A DNA stretch of 64,000 nt from Enchytraeus crypticus (Eukaryota; Annelida; Clitellata; Enchytraeida; Enchytraeidae), in contig CAJHZI010000882.1 of assembly GCA_905160935.1 (NCBI GenBank), positions 2,402,501 through 2,466,500 of the forward strand, written 5' to 3'. Under the pieces are notes generated by a model. That model saw only the letters and a program-made list of their open reading frames with translations, did no database searches and had not been told where the DNA came from. Every line of letters begins with the position of its first letter. The first letter of the stretch is position 1. A program made the translations under genes and the position numbers. Of this stretch, positions 40,499 to 46,231 are shown piece by piece.

Positions 40499-42694
40499 CT
40501 TTTTTCAATATTATCTGTCACAACACAGATCTTACACAGTTAGAAAAGCAAATAAAATAACTGTTCAACACAATAAAATTCGTTGCAATGAAGCTGTTAA
40601 GTAAGGCTACAAACAACTACGCTTTTACTAATATTTGCAAAGCAAGGTAGTCTCTATTTTCCTATATTTACCAAGGCACTCTTTTTTCATAAGTCTGAAT
40701 CTAGTACAAGTTATTTTATCACGCCCCGGAATGCGGTCACGATAGTGAGCACACTATTAATTGTTATGATTTGTTGTGTACATCTATTTATACATTTGTT
40801 GTATAGATCTGTGATACGGGGGACTCAAGGCCCGGACTACGTGGGAGTGGACACACCAGGAATCCTGCACTGCACGGAGATGAGATTCTTCTGGGTCACA
40901 TGGATATACGGAGCTATCGAGGTAGGGAGAGGAGAGATAGTGGGAAAGGATAAGTTCATGGACTACCAGCCTCTGGAGCTGTATCCGGTGAATGCTATTG
41001 GATATTCCACAGGATATGATCACAACGGGACCTGGTACATCAAATCTAACCAAGGTTAATTATTGCTGCTCAGTAAAATAGTCTTAAAAAATTGACTAAT
41101 TGAACAATATCTTTACTTACTTCCCTTTAAATTACAATCACAAACAGCTATTTATTAGATTCTTATTCGTCTGTCACCAACACAACACTAAGGTTAGCTA
41201 GCTCAAATAAATAGTCAATAGTCATGCAAACAAACTAATCATCGATTTATTGATCTATTATTTATTGATTGATTGATTGATTGATAGTTTACGAATTTCC
41301 ATTTATATTTTACGACTATATACAGAATTCAATATGTAATATAGTTAGGTCATGCAAGTAGGTTTGGCTTTCCTCTGATTGAGAAATCAGAACTATTGCA
41401 ATTATTCATTTTAGCATAACTGAATGATTTATTTACTGATTGAACATCTGAATGGCTGCACACTGAGATCTGACCAATGGTTTATTAACTCATCTGAGAC
41501 TGCCCTCTTAAGTACGCTGTATGTCGCCAGTGTGAGAAAAATCTTGTTCCTCAACCATTCAGTTTTCAGTTTTGATAAAGTTTGATTTCAAATTTCTCAT
41601 AATTTATAATATGGCATTTTGTGACTTACAATTTTCATATCTTTCTTGGTTCTTGAATATCTTCCACAATTCTACAATTACCTCATTAAAATTACCTCAT
41701 TGAAATCGTAATTTTATTCTCTATAAGAATCCATATCGAACTCATTCTTTTTAAATTTCGACTTTAGTCTGGCTTAATGGAGCCGGTTGCCATTCTTTAA
41801 ATGATTGAATACTCTCTCCAAACAGTAAAGACTGATCGATTGCAACATTTGCCTATGTTTTATTTTTTCATTCGGTACTAATGATGAAAATAATTAGTGT
41901 GCTACTGTCGTCCCTGACAAAATCGAGCGCTATTGAGACCAATCCAAGCCGGTAAGCAAAAAGGTTCAAAAAGAAGCAAATTCCAAAATCCAAAATATTA
42001 GGCCACATATAAAAGAAATTATAGGAAAGTACTATACAAGGTATTATACTATTAAAATATTTATTTACTGTTATACTAAAGTTTTGGAGAGAGTTGGCAC
42101 AGATAGACAGTTGATAAATATATCATGAAATAGGAAGAAGAGTTGGATAGGACACATTCTAATGGGGGAAGGTCTATTAAAAGAGGTCTTAGAAGGTAGA
42201 ACGGAAGGAAAAAGAGGCAGAAGCAGAGGTAGGCCGAAATTAGGTATGTTAGATGATTTAAAGACCCACTCATATGTGGAAATGTAGAGGAAAGCGGAAG
42301 ACAGAGAAGAGTGGAGGCGTTATATACCATGAACCTGCCAGTAGGCAGTGCACTAAGGGAGGGACTATACAATATTTATACTATTACAGCTTTACTCCCC
42401 ACGGAGCCGCCCGTCACCCCCGCCCCACCCTTCACGGACCCACCTGTGGGAGGAGCTCAGGGGGGTCTAACTCCCGATCAGGTGGCCGGGGTCGTGCTGG
42501 GGGTCCTCGCGGCCCTGCTCGTCATCGCTGTCATAGCCGTCTACATCAGGACCGGGGGCTCCGACCAGCAGATGAACGGGGTCTCCTCGAGTGGTCGCCC
42601 CTACTTCACCTCCCGCAGCAAGCGGGACACTGACGCCATCGCCCCTGACAACATGGCTCCGGAGCAGCAAGCCAGGGATGCGGAGAATCTTTGA
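22294..42694 (+). CDS. Six-FAMeT-domain single-pass membrane protein gene (15 coding exons)
   Basis: Joining 15 GT-AG exons gives 3039 bases, about 1012 residues plus stop, with every junction phase agreeing and no internal stop. Order: short hydrophobic leader (1-15); FAMeT-like domains D1 16-163, D2 164-316, D3 317-470, D4 471-623, D5 624-766, D6 767-911; Pro-rich stalk; membrane helix 943-964; tail of 48 residues. Each domain has an N-half with an A-C-x-x motif (lost in D2) and a C-half with L-x-C, then FWxxW...GRG, then GxWx[IV]. The name comes from a crustacean protein proposed to methylate farnesoic acid. No SAM-binding motif is visible, so an enzymatic role is doubtful; an extracellular binding or adhesion role is inference. 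Sequons (NHS, NTT, NQT, NGT) fit an ectodomain. The leader is short, so an unseen leader exon is possible. Confidence 0.85.
22440..22860 (-). mobile_element. Dispersed repeat family Z, long copy in intron 1
   Basis: Read on the minus strand: GCGGGTTGCTGAAGAAGAGC, TCATCGTGGACTGCACGTG, GACAAAGCACTGAGATCT, GACTGATGATACGGTGTGG, then CGTATCCCGACCCTAGAG and a (GAA)/(GAT) tail at 22440-22565. It is the longest copy and defines the family. Confidence 0.6.
22861..23784. other. Intron 1, no exon recognised
   Basis: AT-rich. A 71-codon minus-strand frame at 23474-23689 has no recognisable domain. Confidence 0.5.
23785..24225 (+). mobile_element. LINE C-terminal and 3' UTR fragment (CR1/L2-like)
   Basis: The translation [14 protein letters not shown] is the hallmark end of CR1/L2-type ORF2. 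A frame change near 23940 leads to [17 protein letters not shown]. The 3' UTR contains TTTTGGATTTTGGAATATG, ACCGGCTTGGATTTGTCTCA and GACGACAGTAGCACTCTAAT and ends in (TTA)n. The same UTR occurs reversed at 41860-41995. Confidence 0.75.
24525..24662 (-). mobile_element. SINE family A copy in intron 1
   Basis: Minus strand: CTGGCTGGAGCCAGTGGCGA, CCGCGAATCAGTATGTGCGG, GGTTAAAATCCTGGGCTCG, then a core ending GTGAGGAATCTGACGTTAAC and ATTAGCTTTTT. Confidence 0.75.
25008..25080 (+). mobile_element. SINE family A, diverged partial copy
   Basis: GTGAGCCAGTGGTATGTTAA, CTGCGGATCAGTGGGTACAG and GGATTCAAATTC keep the order of the family head. The 3' core is missing. Confidence 0.4.
25126..25228. repeat. 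(TA)n microsatellite
   Basis: Two TA tracts separated by GCAATAATACTATAAA. Confidence 0.95.
25357..25580. repeat. Minisatellite, 16-bp unit
   Basis: About 13 copies of GAGAGATTACGCTCAT with CTTAT and TTTAT variants, in intron 1. Confidence 0.95.
25581..26440. other. Intron 1, no exon recognised
   Basis: AT-rich, with an isolated GAGAGAGAGTG tract at about 26236. No coding or RNA feature. Confidence 0.5.
26440..26550. repeat. Imperfect short tandem repeat
   Basis: Degenerate units built on CAAACAGCACACA. It creates a spurious Cys/Val-rich minus-strand open frame. Confidence 0.8.
26933..27148. repeat. Minisatellite, 25-bp unit made of palindromic words
   Basis: About nine copies of GTAGGCCTACCGGTGTACCC plus TGGGT. 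The unit holds three small palindromes (TAGGCCTA, ACCGGT, GTAC). The last unit runs into an inverted repeat. Confidence 0.95.
27143..27252. repeat. Foldback of SINE family B core sequence
   Basis: Two arms of 44 bp (27143-27186 and 27209-27252) are reverse complements at about 38 positions. Each arm matches the mid-region of SINE family B (GAGAGTAAAATGTCGGACAT TCAC in the right arm). This is a head-to-head partial duplication of one SINE segment. Confidence 0.75.
27495..27605 (-). mobile_element. Dispersed repeat family E, right half
   Basis: Minus strand: TTAATGCAGTCTGCATCGG, AATTCTTTTAAGCAGATAGA and CTCGAGTAGCCGGGCGGCGA, near-identical in order to 13270-13360. It ends 55 bp before exon 2. 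Confidence 0.55.
27660..27793 (+). CDS. Exon 2: D1 N-half
   Basis: Acceptor TTATTAG|GT, donor CAG|GTAATA (phase 1 to 0). It encodes [20 protein letters not shown] followed by [20 protein letters not shown]. It has the conserved A-C-S-E and an N-H-S sequon. GC-rich third positions contrast with the AT-rich introns. Confidence 0.85.
27795..27862. repeat. (ATT)n/(AAT)n microsatellite at the exon 2 donor
   Basis: Starts right after GTAATA of the donor. An ATT run followed by an AAT run, so hairpin-capable. Confidence 0.9.
28062..28152 (+). mobile_element. Dispersed repeat family E, left half
   Basis: ACCAGAGATTAGCGAGAGAT, CTTTTGCAAAGACTTTC and ATCTAATGCAGTCTGTTTCG parallel 13205-13295. Confidence 0.5.
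28259..28700. repeat. (TA)n and (CA)n simple-repeat region
   Basis: Alternating TA-rich tracts with one CA run at 28592-28632. Long Tyr/Ile open frames here are artefacts. Confidence 0.95.
28755..28840 (+). mobile_element. Dispersed repeat family Z, 3' part
   Basis: GATGACTGATGATATGGTAT, GGGACAGAGAGGAGTGAAG and CCGTATCCCGACCCTGGTTA, same order as the copies at 0.9 and 22.6 kb. Confidence 0.6.
28972..29281 (+). CDS. Exon 3: D1 C-half
   Basis: Acceptor TTTGAAG|GGC, donor G|GTAGGA (phase 0 to 1). It carries [13 protein letters not shown], the FMLGRG motif and the closing [10 protein letters not shown]. It is the clearest single-exon match to the FAMeT domain in the window. Confidence 0.9.
29282..30090. 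other. Intron 3, no exon recognised
   Basis: AT-rich, with a short TAATG direct repeat near 29400. No feature supported. Confidence 0.5.
30092..30113. repeat. Perfect 22-bp palindrome
   Basis: ATATCCTGCTA and its exact reverse complement with no spacer. Confidence 0.9.
30258..30531. repeat. 122-bp tandem repeat containing copies of the exon 4 acceptor region
   Basis: Two full units and a third partial one that merges with exon 4. Each unit has TGATATACTACCAGGCAG followed by CTACCAAGCAATGCAC, the same words as the real acceptor and exon start at 30504-30540. It also has a related half-unit (CAGGCAGTTACAAGGC). The reading frame stays open across the array, giving a 242-codon frame that joins exon 4. 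Confidence 0.85.
30520..30845 (+). CDS. Exon 4: D2, most of the domain in one exon
   Basis: Donor GAG|GTTTGA. The acceptor is chosen as TACTACCAG|GC because it gives an 18-residue start ([17 protein letters not shown] after the split Gly) equal in length to the D6 start. An in-phase alternative AG 12 bases downstream would drop four residues. It contains the N-half, the joining strand and [13 protein letters not shown]. The usual cysteines are replaced (TASNAH and VANELREFW). The exon front has been copied into the tandem repeat lying upstream. Confidence 0.8.
30846..31535. other. Intron 4 front part, nothing recognised
   Basis: AT-rich intron sequence. Confidence 0.5.
31536..31765 (+). mobile_element. 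Short repeat family S with LINE-like 3' end and (GA)n tail
   Basis: Contains CACCTCAGAAGCCATA, CATAAGGTATGGATAAAGCA, TTAACATGTTGATCTGAGGA, TACTTTGAGTATGAATATG, then TACCTTGAACCTGCCACTTG and GCAGTGCACTGAAGAGAGAG with a GA run. The last 40 bases resemble the 3' end of LINE family L, including a CTGCC/GGCAG stem-loop. Other copies lie at 7.5, 50.3, 60.0, 60.7 and 63.0 kb. Confidence 0.65.
31924..32345 (+). mobile_element. SINE family B copy 1, both Pol III boxes intact
   Basis: A box TAGCATAGTGG at 31935-31945 and B box GGTTCGAATCC at 31998-32008 match the tRNA internal promoter. The body contains GAGAGTAAAATATCGGACAT and CAACATAGTTGAT. Similarity to the 39.6-kb copy continues past the usual end through GATTCGAAATTTGACTTTAT and CATTTCAATA, so the element, or a shared flank, is about 400 bp. 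Confidence 0.8.
32463..32595 (+). CDS. Exon 5: D2 end
   Basis: Acceptor TTATAACAG|CTA, donor G|GTGAGT (phase 0 to 1). It continues the domain exactly at [15 protein letters not shown] and ends GRWLIHDDQ. The GxWx[IV] ending matches the other domains. Confidence 0.85.
32610..32740 (+). mobile_element. SINE family A copy next to the exon 5 donor
   Basis: GATACTCGACCGCGGATCAG, a B-box-like GGGGTTCAAATCCTGAG, GTCACTGACATCGCTTTAG and AGTGAGGAAGCTGACGTTAA, ending in TAGCTTTT. It starts about 15 bases after the splice donor. Confidence 0.75.
32958..33109 (+). CDS. Exon 6: D3 N-half
   Basis: Acceptor GGTCACAG|AG, donor CTG|GTGGGA (weak; phase 1 to 0). It encodes [26 protein letters not shown] and [16 protein letters not shown]. 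There are two N-glycosylation sequons (NTT, NQT) and the conserved A-C-Q-E. Confidence 0.85.
33424..33550 (+). mobile_element. tRNA-like SINE, separate head
   Basis: GACTGGATAGTGCACTTGAC, GAAGCAGGAGATCATAGG and a perfect B box GGTTCGAATCC in CCCAGCC context give a tRNA-like outline. The body ends GTTAAAGGCGGCTCTATATT. No acceptor-stem pairing was confirmed and no second copy was found, so it could also be a tRNA pseudogene. Confidence 0.5.
33732..33771. repeat. 40-bp near-perfect palindrome
   Basis: AGTAGATATATTTAAGTTTA followed directly by its reverse complement with one mismatch. No spacer. Confidence 0.9.
33772..34160. other. Intron 6, nothing recognised
   Basis: AT-rich intron sequence before exon 7. 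Confidence 0.5.
34172..34393 (+). CDS. Exon 7: D3 middle
   Basis: Acceptor AATTATAG|AGA, donor ACG|GTATGT (phase 0 to 0). It carries [32 protein letters not shown] and [11 protein letters not shown]. This is the only domain whose C-half is split again after the GRG motif. Confidence 0.85.
34480..34530. repeat. (CT)n microsatellite
   Basis: CT run in intron 7. A second CT run lies at 34803-34827. Confidence 0.95.
34531..35219. other. Intron 7, CT runs only
   Basis: AT-rich; nothing besides the (CT)n tracts. Confidence 0.5.
35220..35307 (+). CDS. Exon 8: D3 end (88 bases)
   Basis: Acceptor ATAACTGCAG|CTT, donor G|GTACGT (phase 0 to 1). It reads [20 protein letters not shown] then GEWRVQESI, completing D3 with the usual GxWxV end. 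Too short for simple ORF detection; found by phase and domain continuity. Confidence 0.8.
35308..35934. other. Intron 8, nothing recognised
   Basis: AT-rich intron sequence. Confidence 0.5.
35935..36000 (-). mobile_element. SINE family G tail fragment
   Basis: (AAT) tract, GGTTTAACGTCCGTTTCCTC and GATGATGTCAGGGACG match the 51.1-kb copy in order and spacing. On the minus strand this is a SINE core plus an (ATT)n tail. Confidence 0.55.
36115..36333 (+). CDS. Exon 9: D4 N-half plus central strand
   Basis: Acceptor TTATTCCAG|GA, donor G|GTAGTA (phase 1 to 1). It encodes [34 protein letters not shown] and [20 protein letters not shown] run of TTC repeats follows the donor. Confidence 0.85.
36340..36560. 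repeat. TTC-rich region with duplicated segment in intron 9
   Basis: TTC/CTT tracts at 36342-36410 and 36500-36540. The words CTCCATATTTAAAAGATATT and GATATTTTTCAA occur twice (near 36460 and 36585), marking a duplication of about 125 bp. Confidence 0.75.
36717..36956 (+). CDS. Exon 10: D4 C-half
   Basis: Acceptor GAACTACAG|GA, donor TTCT|GTAAGT (phase 1 to 1). It has [16 protein letters not shown] and [16 protein letters not shown] and ends GDFIFNEDF. The first aromatic of the FW motif is Leu here. Confidence 0.85.
37040..37150. repeat. (AAT)n tracts
   Basis: Two AAT-rich simple-repeat tracts in intron 10. Confidence 0.9.
37340..37485 (-). mobile_element. tRNA-like SINE family D
   Basis: Minus strand: GATATTACGTAACGGTTAGA GTG (A-box-like), a B-box-like GGGTTCATATCCCAGG, then CTAATGGCTATCCCACTGGG. 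The tRNA-like outline is clear. A single copy was seen in this window. Confidence 0.55.
37773..37967 (+). CDS. Exon 11: D5 N-half
   Basis: Acceptor TTTGTCACAG|CT, donor G|GTTAGA (phase 1 to 1). It encodes [20 protein letters not shown], then [20 protein letters not shown] and [15 protein letters not shown]. It has more cysteines than the other N-halves. Confidence 0.8.
37968..38590. other. Intron 11 front part, nothing recognised
   Basis: AT-rich intron sequence. Confidence 0.5.
38592..38900 (+). mobile_element. SINE family B copy 2 in intron 11
   Basis: AATGTCTTAATAGCGTAGGT (A box with one change), GGATTTGAATCCCAGCCGCG (B box slightly altered), GAGAGTAAAATCTCGGACAT and CAACATAGTTGATATCG. 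It ends immediately before the exon 12 acceptor. Confidence 0.8.
38910..39143 (+). CDS. Exon 12: D5 C-half, divergent
   Basis: Acceptor CATGACACAG|TG, donor G|GTTTGT (phase 1 to 1). It has [18 protein letters not shown] and [10 protein letters not shown] and ends ARWHVDKNS. The second Trp of the FWxxW motif and the Arg of GRG are replaced, making this the most altered C-half. Confidence 0.8.
39144..39630. other. Intron 12 front part
   Basis: AT-rich. A short duplication of CATTCGGTTC near 39440-39465; otherwise nothing recognised. Confidence 0.5.
39635..40030 (+). mobile_element. SINE family B copy 3 in intron 12
   Basis: CTTAATAGCGTAGGGGTAAC, B box GGTTCGAATCCCAGCC and ATAATCTCGGACATTCACAG. 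The 3' similarity to copy 1 continues through GATTCGAAATTTGACTTTAT and TTTCAATAC. It ends about 60 bp before exon 13. Confidence 0.8.
40093..40279 (+). CDS. Exon 13: D6 N-half
   Basis: Acceptor GCACTGTGCAG|TG, donor CCAG|GTATGC (phase 1 to 2). It encodes [36 protein letters not shown] and [11 protein letters not shown]. This is the only phase-2 junction in the gene. Confidence 0.85.
40440..40495. repeat. (TA)n microsatellite
   Basis: TA run in intron 13. Confidence 0.95.
40807..41054 (+). CDS. Exon 14: D6 C-half
   Basis: Acceptor TTGTATAG|A, donor CAAG|GTTAAT (phase 2 to 1). It has [20 protein letters not shown] and [10 protein letters not shown] and ends [10 protein letters not shown], which includes an NGT sequon. 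All consensus residues are present. Confidence 0.9.
41055..41859. other. Intron 14 front part, nothing recognised
   Basis: AT-rich, with a short GATT tetranucleotide run at about 41268-41285. Confidence 0.5.
41860..41995 (-). mobile_element. CR1/L2-like LINE 3' UTR fragment
   Basis: Reverse complement of the UTR seen at 24080-24215: TTTTGGATTTTGGAATTTGC, ACCGGCTTGGATTGGTCTCA and GGGACGACAGTAGCACACTA. It ends with an ATCATTAG-type tail. Confidence 0.7.
42065..42367 (+). mobile_element. LINE family L C-terminal and 3' end next to exon 15
   Basis: One frame reads [40 protein letters not shown] and [15 protein letters not shown], the typical end of an APE-type LINE ORF2 found in arthropods. The 3' end is ATGAACCTGCCAGTAGGCAG TGCACTAAGGGAGG. 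It lies just upstream of the exon 15 acceptor. Confidence 0.8.
42390..42694 (+). CDS. Exon 15: stalk, membrane helix, cytoplasmic tail, stop
   Basis: Acceptor ACTATTACAG|CT, stop TGA at 42692-42694. A Pro-rich stalk ([18 protein letters not shown]) leads to the helix [20 protein letters not shown]. The tail begins [13 protein letters not shown] and is hydrophilic, with a basic RSKR. No tyrosine-based or other signalling motif is recognised. A LINE fragment ends only about 25 bases before the acceptor, so the branch-point region lies at or inside transposon sequence. The next AATAAA is at about 43159. Confidence 0.85.
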
Positions 42695-44185
42695 AATTGT
42701 TCATATTTCCTAAACTGATTAACTCTCATCAAAATTAGGAATATAAATATTTTGATGATTATATCGTGTGTTTATTAGTATTAGTTGTTGTTCACAGTGG
42801 TTTAGTTTATCCAGTACGGAATGCCGGTGGTTCATTGAATGGAACAACTAGAAAGAATGACTTTAACAATATGCAGTTAACATCGCACGCCTTGAGCTAA
42901 GAAACAATTACTGAACTCCGGTTAACTTCTGGCCGTAGGCTGCAATTCACCTGCATCAAAATGTATACTAACCACATAGTATTATATAATTGGTGTCTTA
43001 AAATACAGCGCCAGGGATAGATAAGTGTGCTAACTAATAAATCTATTAGTTACTAATTAAATCTCATTATGCAGGAAATTTATATTCACAATATTTAGTT
43101 AAATATTTCAACAGTATGGTAAATAGTTTTGCCAAATAACAACAGTAAGCTTTTAATGGAATAAAAAATATAACAAATATGTAAATTGTGTGCATTAAAG
43201 CATAAACACAATTTTATTATTATTATTTTTGTTATAGACACTACACTATTTCTACTATACGATAATTGATGAAAGTTTTCTACGAAAGTTTTTGATGAAA
43301 CTTTGCGTGTTTCTGCTGAATATGCATTACGCTCTTCAGTTATACTATCATACTTATTAGAGGCCTTTATAGGCTTGCAATAAAGAGCTTGCAGAAGGAC
43401 TGTAAGAAGGTCGTTTTTTTTAATTATCATATCCTACTGTCCTATTATACTGTACATATATTTCGATATTCTTATACACTATAAAGTAATATTTACTTCA
43501 ATTCTGCTGAATATGTATCTCGATCAGTTACTAACTGATCGAGATATAACGAAAACATGATAAATATGCTGACAGTTGATTGTCGAGGCAAGCAACATCT
43601 CTAAATTAATGCAAATTGAGTTAGGCCTAATCGCAGATTCAATCAATGTTGATCATATACAAGTTCAACAAATTATTATTAAGTAGAGCCGGCTGTGAAG
43701 AAAGCAGTATTTATGTAGATTATATGTTTTAATTGTGTGTAATGTGTAGTAATGATTAATGTGTACAGCATTACATAAACGAACTCATATTTCTAAGATC
43801 TAGACTAAAGTCGTCTTACGCAGTTTACATGCTATAACCTCTAATCTGTTAGCTAGGTCGCCGGGTTTTCACAATGCAGATCTGTGATGACTTTATAGAT
43901 TTTAGCAGAATACAGTATATTACAGGGTTGAGATACTTTAGAAATTTAATATACCACACCCAAACTTTTAGTCGGACAATCAGCAACTCTCAATATCTGA
44001 AAACGAAGGTCATAGGATATCAAAGTAGCGTTAGAGGGTGTCAGAAAATTTCGCACGTTTCATGAAAGCATATCACTAAATCCCAAGGCTTCCAAGAAGA
44101 ATTTATTCCGATCTACATGTAAAATAGGAACATTGCAAAGAAAATGTATATGCAGTAGGTATGTTTTCCATAATGAATTGTTACG
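42695..44185. other. 3' flank of the FAMeT-repeat gene, no other gene seen
   Basis: Possible poly(A) signals are AATATA near 42741 followed by a GTGTGTTT stretch, and AATAAA near 43159. Neither can be assigned. A 31-bp palindrome is listed separately. A 111-codon minus frame at 43095-43430 has no recognisable domain. Confidence 0.45.
43516..43546. repeat. 31-bp palindrome, one-base centre
   Basis: Arms TATCTCGATCAGTTA and TAACTGATCGAGATA are exact reverse complements around a single C. Confidence 0.95.
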
Positions 44186-44189
44186 TCTC

Positions 44190-44340
44190 TCTCGTACTCT
44201 GCCTGTTGACAGATTCATGGCATACAATTTCTCCAGTGACCTCCACTTACTGTGTTAATCATTCCTATCCTCCGCTTTTCTCTTCATACGAATTAGTTAT
44301 CAAATCATCCAGCATATAATATCTAGGTCTTTCTCTAACC
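44190..44340 (-). mobile_element. LINE family L 3' end, diverged
   Basis: Minus strand: ATGCTGGATGATTTGATAAC, TATGAAGAGAAAAGCGGAGG and CCATGAATCTGTCAACAGGC AGAGTACGAGAGAGA, parallel to the 42.1-kb copy. Confidence 0.6.
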
Positions 44341-44640
44341 TATTTCCGTATGTATGTTAGTATGCTATCGCTTAGAAATTAGTGTTTAGATGTTTAAAAT
44401 TATATTTTTAATGTTTTATTATTTTTCTCCATATAGTATCAGAAATGTAGACCTCTACGTAGAGCCGATTAATCTAGATTGATCTTCAATCGCTCTGACT
44501 GATTTAAAATTCAGTTTCACATTAAATGTAAATTTTCAAAATTCTTTAGTATTTTATTTTAGTGTTCTTGAACGAATCATTTACATGTAGAACTAAACGG
44601 ACGATACGAAAGATCATTTTGATAGCCAAATATATAGCTT
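44341..44640. other. No gene seen
   Basis: AT-rich spacer between two LINE tails. Confidence 0.5.
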
Positions 44641-44654
44641 ACAAGCCGGCCGTG

Positions 44655-45140
44655 TACGAGTTCTCTCTCAATCTCTCTCTTAGTCCTCAGGCCTACTGTC
44701 CATGGTATATAAAGCCTCCACTCTTCTCTGTCTTCCGCTTTCCTTTTCATGTCCACTGTCCACATATGAGTGGATCTTTAAATCATTTAACATTCCTAAT
44801 CCTAGCCTGCCTCTGCCTCTATTTCCTTCCATTCTTCCTTCCATGACCTCTTTTAGTAGACTTTCCCACCTAAGAATATGTCCTGGCCAGCTCTTATCCT
44901 ATTTCTTAATACGTTTATCAACTGTCTACATGAATTTGTACCAACTCTCTCCAGAACTTCGTTATTTATGTTATTTTGAGACCAGCTAATTCTTTCCCTT
45001 CTTCTCCATATCCACATTTCTAATGCTTCTAGTTTCCCGATATCTTCCTTCCTTAAGGTCCATATTTCACATCCATATAATTGCGTGGTTCGCACCAGGG
45101 TTTTCACTATCTTTATCTTTGTGTCTTTCTTTAGAATTTT
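44655..45140 (-). mobile_element. LINE family L C-terminal end, longest copy
   Basis: Minus-strand translation gives LYGCEIWTLRKEDIGKLEAL, MWIWRRRERISW and NNEVLERVGT, then [19 protein letters not shown] in another frame. This is the region after the reverse transcriptase in APE-type LINEs. Frame breaks lie near 44930 and 44850. It ends in GGACTAAGAGAGAGATTGAG. Confidence 0.8.
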
Positions 45141-45164
45141 GTTAAAAGTCCCTCCCTACTACCG

Positions 45165-45385
45165 AAGGCTTCTGTTGCTTGTCCGAGGTTCGATTCCCGG
45201 TGGTTCACAAATTTTAGTACACTTCTTAATTCTCTGTGCCATATGAGCATTAGGGAAACGGAGGTATATTAATATTAGTGACGTCTATGTATAGTTTTCC
45301 CGACCCCATTTAATCCGTGACTGAGTGACTCAGGCCATATTCGGCTCTAGTAGCCAACCCTCTAACCTAACCTAACGTATTTAAA
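45165..45385 (+). mobile_element. SINE family C copy 1
   Basis: B box GGTTCGATTCCCGGTGG, then CTTAATTCTCTGTGCCATAT, GTATATTAATATTAGTGACG, CCGACCCCATTTAATCCGTG and GGCTCTAGTAGCCAACCC. It ends CTCTAACCTAACCTAACG. The tRNA head is damaged. Same order as the 48.3-kb copy. Confidence 0.75.
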
Positions 45386-45587
45386 GACCGACTTGTGGAT
45401 GATGGTGCTTTCGGGGACCCTGGCAGCCCCGTCGCTAATGTGTATACCCACGTAGAATATAAGGAAATTAGCCATAAACGGCAACCCAGCGATAGGGAAA
45501 CCTGGACTGAGAATTTAGGATTTGGGCCTACAATTCATTAATGAATTTGAAAAATTAGAATTTGAGGGATACCGGCCCCCACAACAT

Positions 45588-45589
<2 letters not shown>

Positions 45590-45634
<45 letters not shown>

Positions 45635-45640
45635 AATGTG
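45590..45640. repeat. (GA)n microsatellite at the LINE 3' end
   Basis: On the minus strand this is a CT run directly after AATAAACACATTTCTCTCTC, i.e. at the end of the LINE. Confidence 0.9.
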
Positions 45641-45949
45641 TTTATTAGATCGGAACTCAGCACATACCGCACAAAATGAAAACAATCACACGTAAATAGT
45701 CAAACATTGAATAGAAAGCAAGATAAAAAATAGCATCAATCAAACAAATTAAGTAGAGGCAAAAGCAATAGGCCATCAAAGAGAACGAGAATCGTTCTAT
45801 CTAGTTGAACACCTATTTATCCAGGGTTATTAGACAAACAGAAACATACACTAAACAATTAAAGTAAATTGGCGTAAACTTTTACCATTTAGATAAATTG
45901 GAATTAAATAGCTTGGTCGGACAGCACAAGTAGTGTGTAAGGAATATTC

Positions 45950-46231
45950 TTACCAACTACTTATTAAATGGTTTTTATATTTGGTAATGAATGATGACAG
46001 AATGCATATATTTCGAATTGGAGGTGGAATTTCATTCCAATTAGTGCAAGCAGTATTAACGTAAGTTTTGAATGAGATATCTGATTTTTTATATAAATAA
46101 CTAGATTCATTTAATCTAGTAGGGTAATTAGAATAATTGAGGTCGAACATTTTAATTAAAACATTAGATGCTGAGGCTCTATTGTAGAGACATTTGTGGA
46201 TTAGTTTGGCAGAACAAAGTTTGTGTAACAA
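45950..46231 (-). CDS. LINE 2 ORF2, C-terminal end
   Basis: A segment of 93 codons: KCLYNRASASNVLIKMFDLN, NYPTRLNESSYLYKKSDISF, NTACTNWNEIPPPIRNICIL and a natural-looking stop after FITKYKNHLISSW. The N-W-N-E-I-P motif is the counterpart of the LWNSLP ending common in CR1-like ORF2. Confidence 0.85.
   Translation of the reverse strand: MLHKLCSAKLIHKCLYNRASASNVLIKMFDLNYSNYPTRLNESSYLYKKSDISFKTYVNTACTNWNEIPPPIRNICILSSFITKYKNHLISSW

Noticed and set aside
42274-42670. Other frames over the last exon (119 codons plus, 67 codons minus)
   Set aside because: Shadows of exon 15; only the 42390-42694 frame joins in phase with exon 14 and gives a membrane helix.
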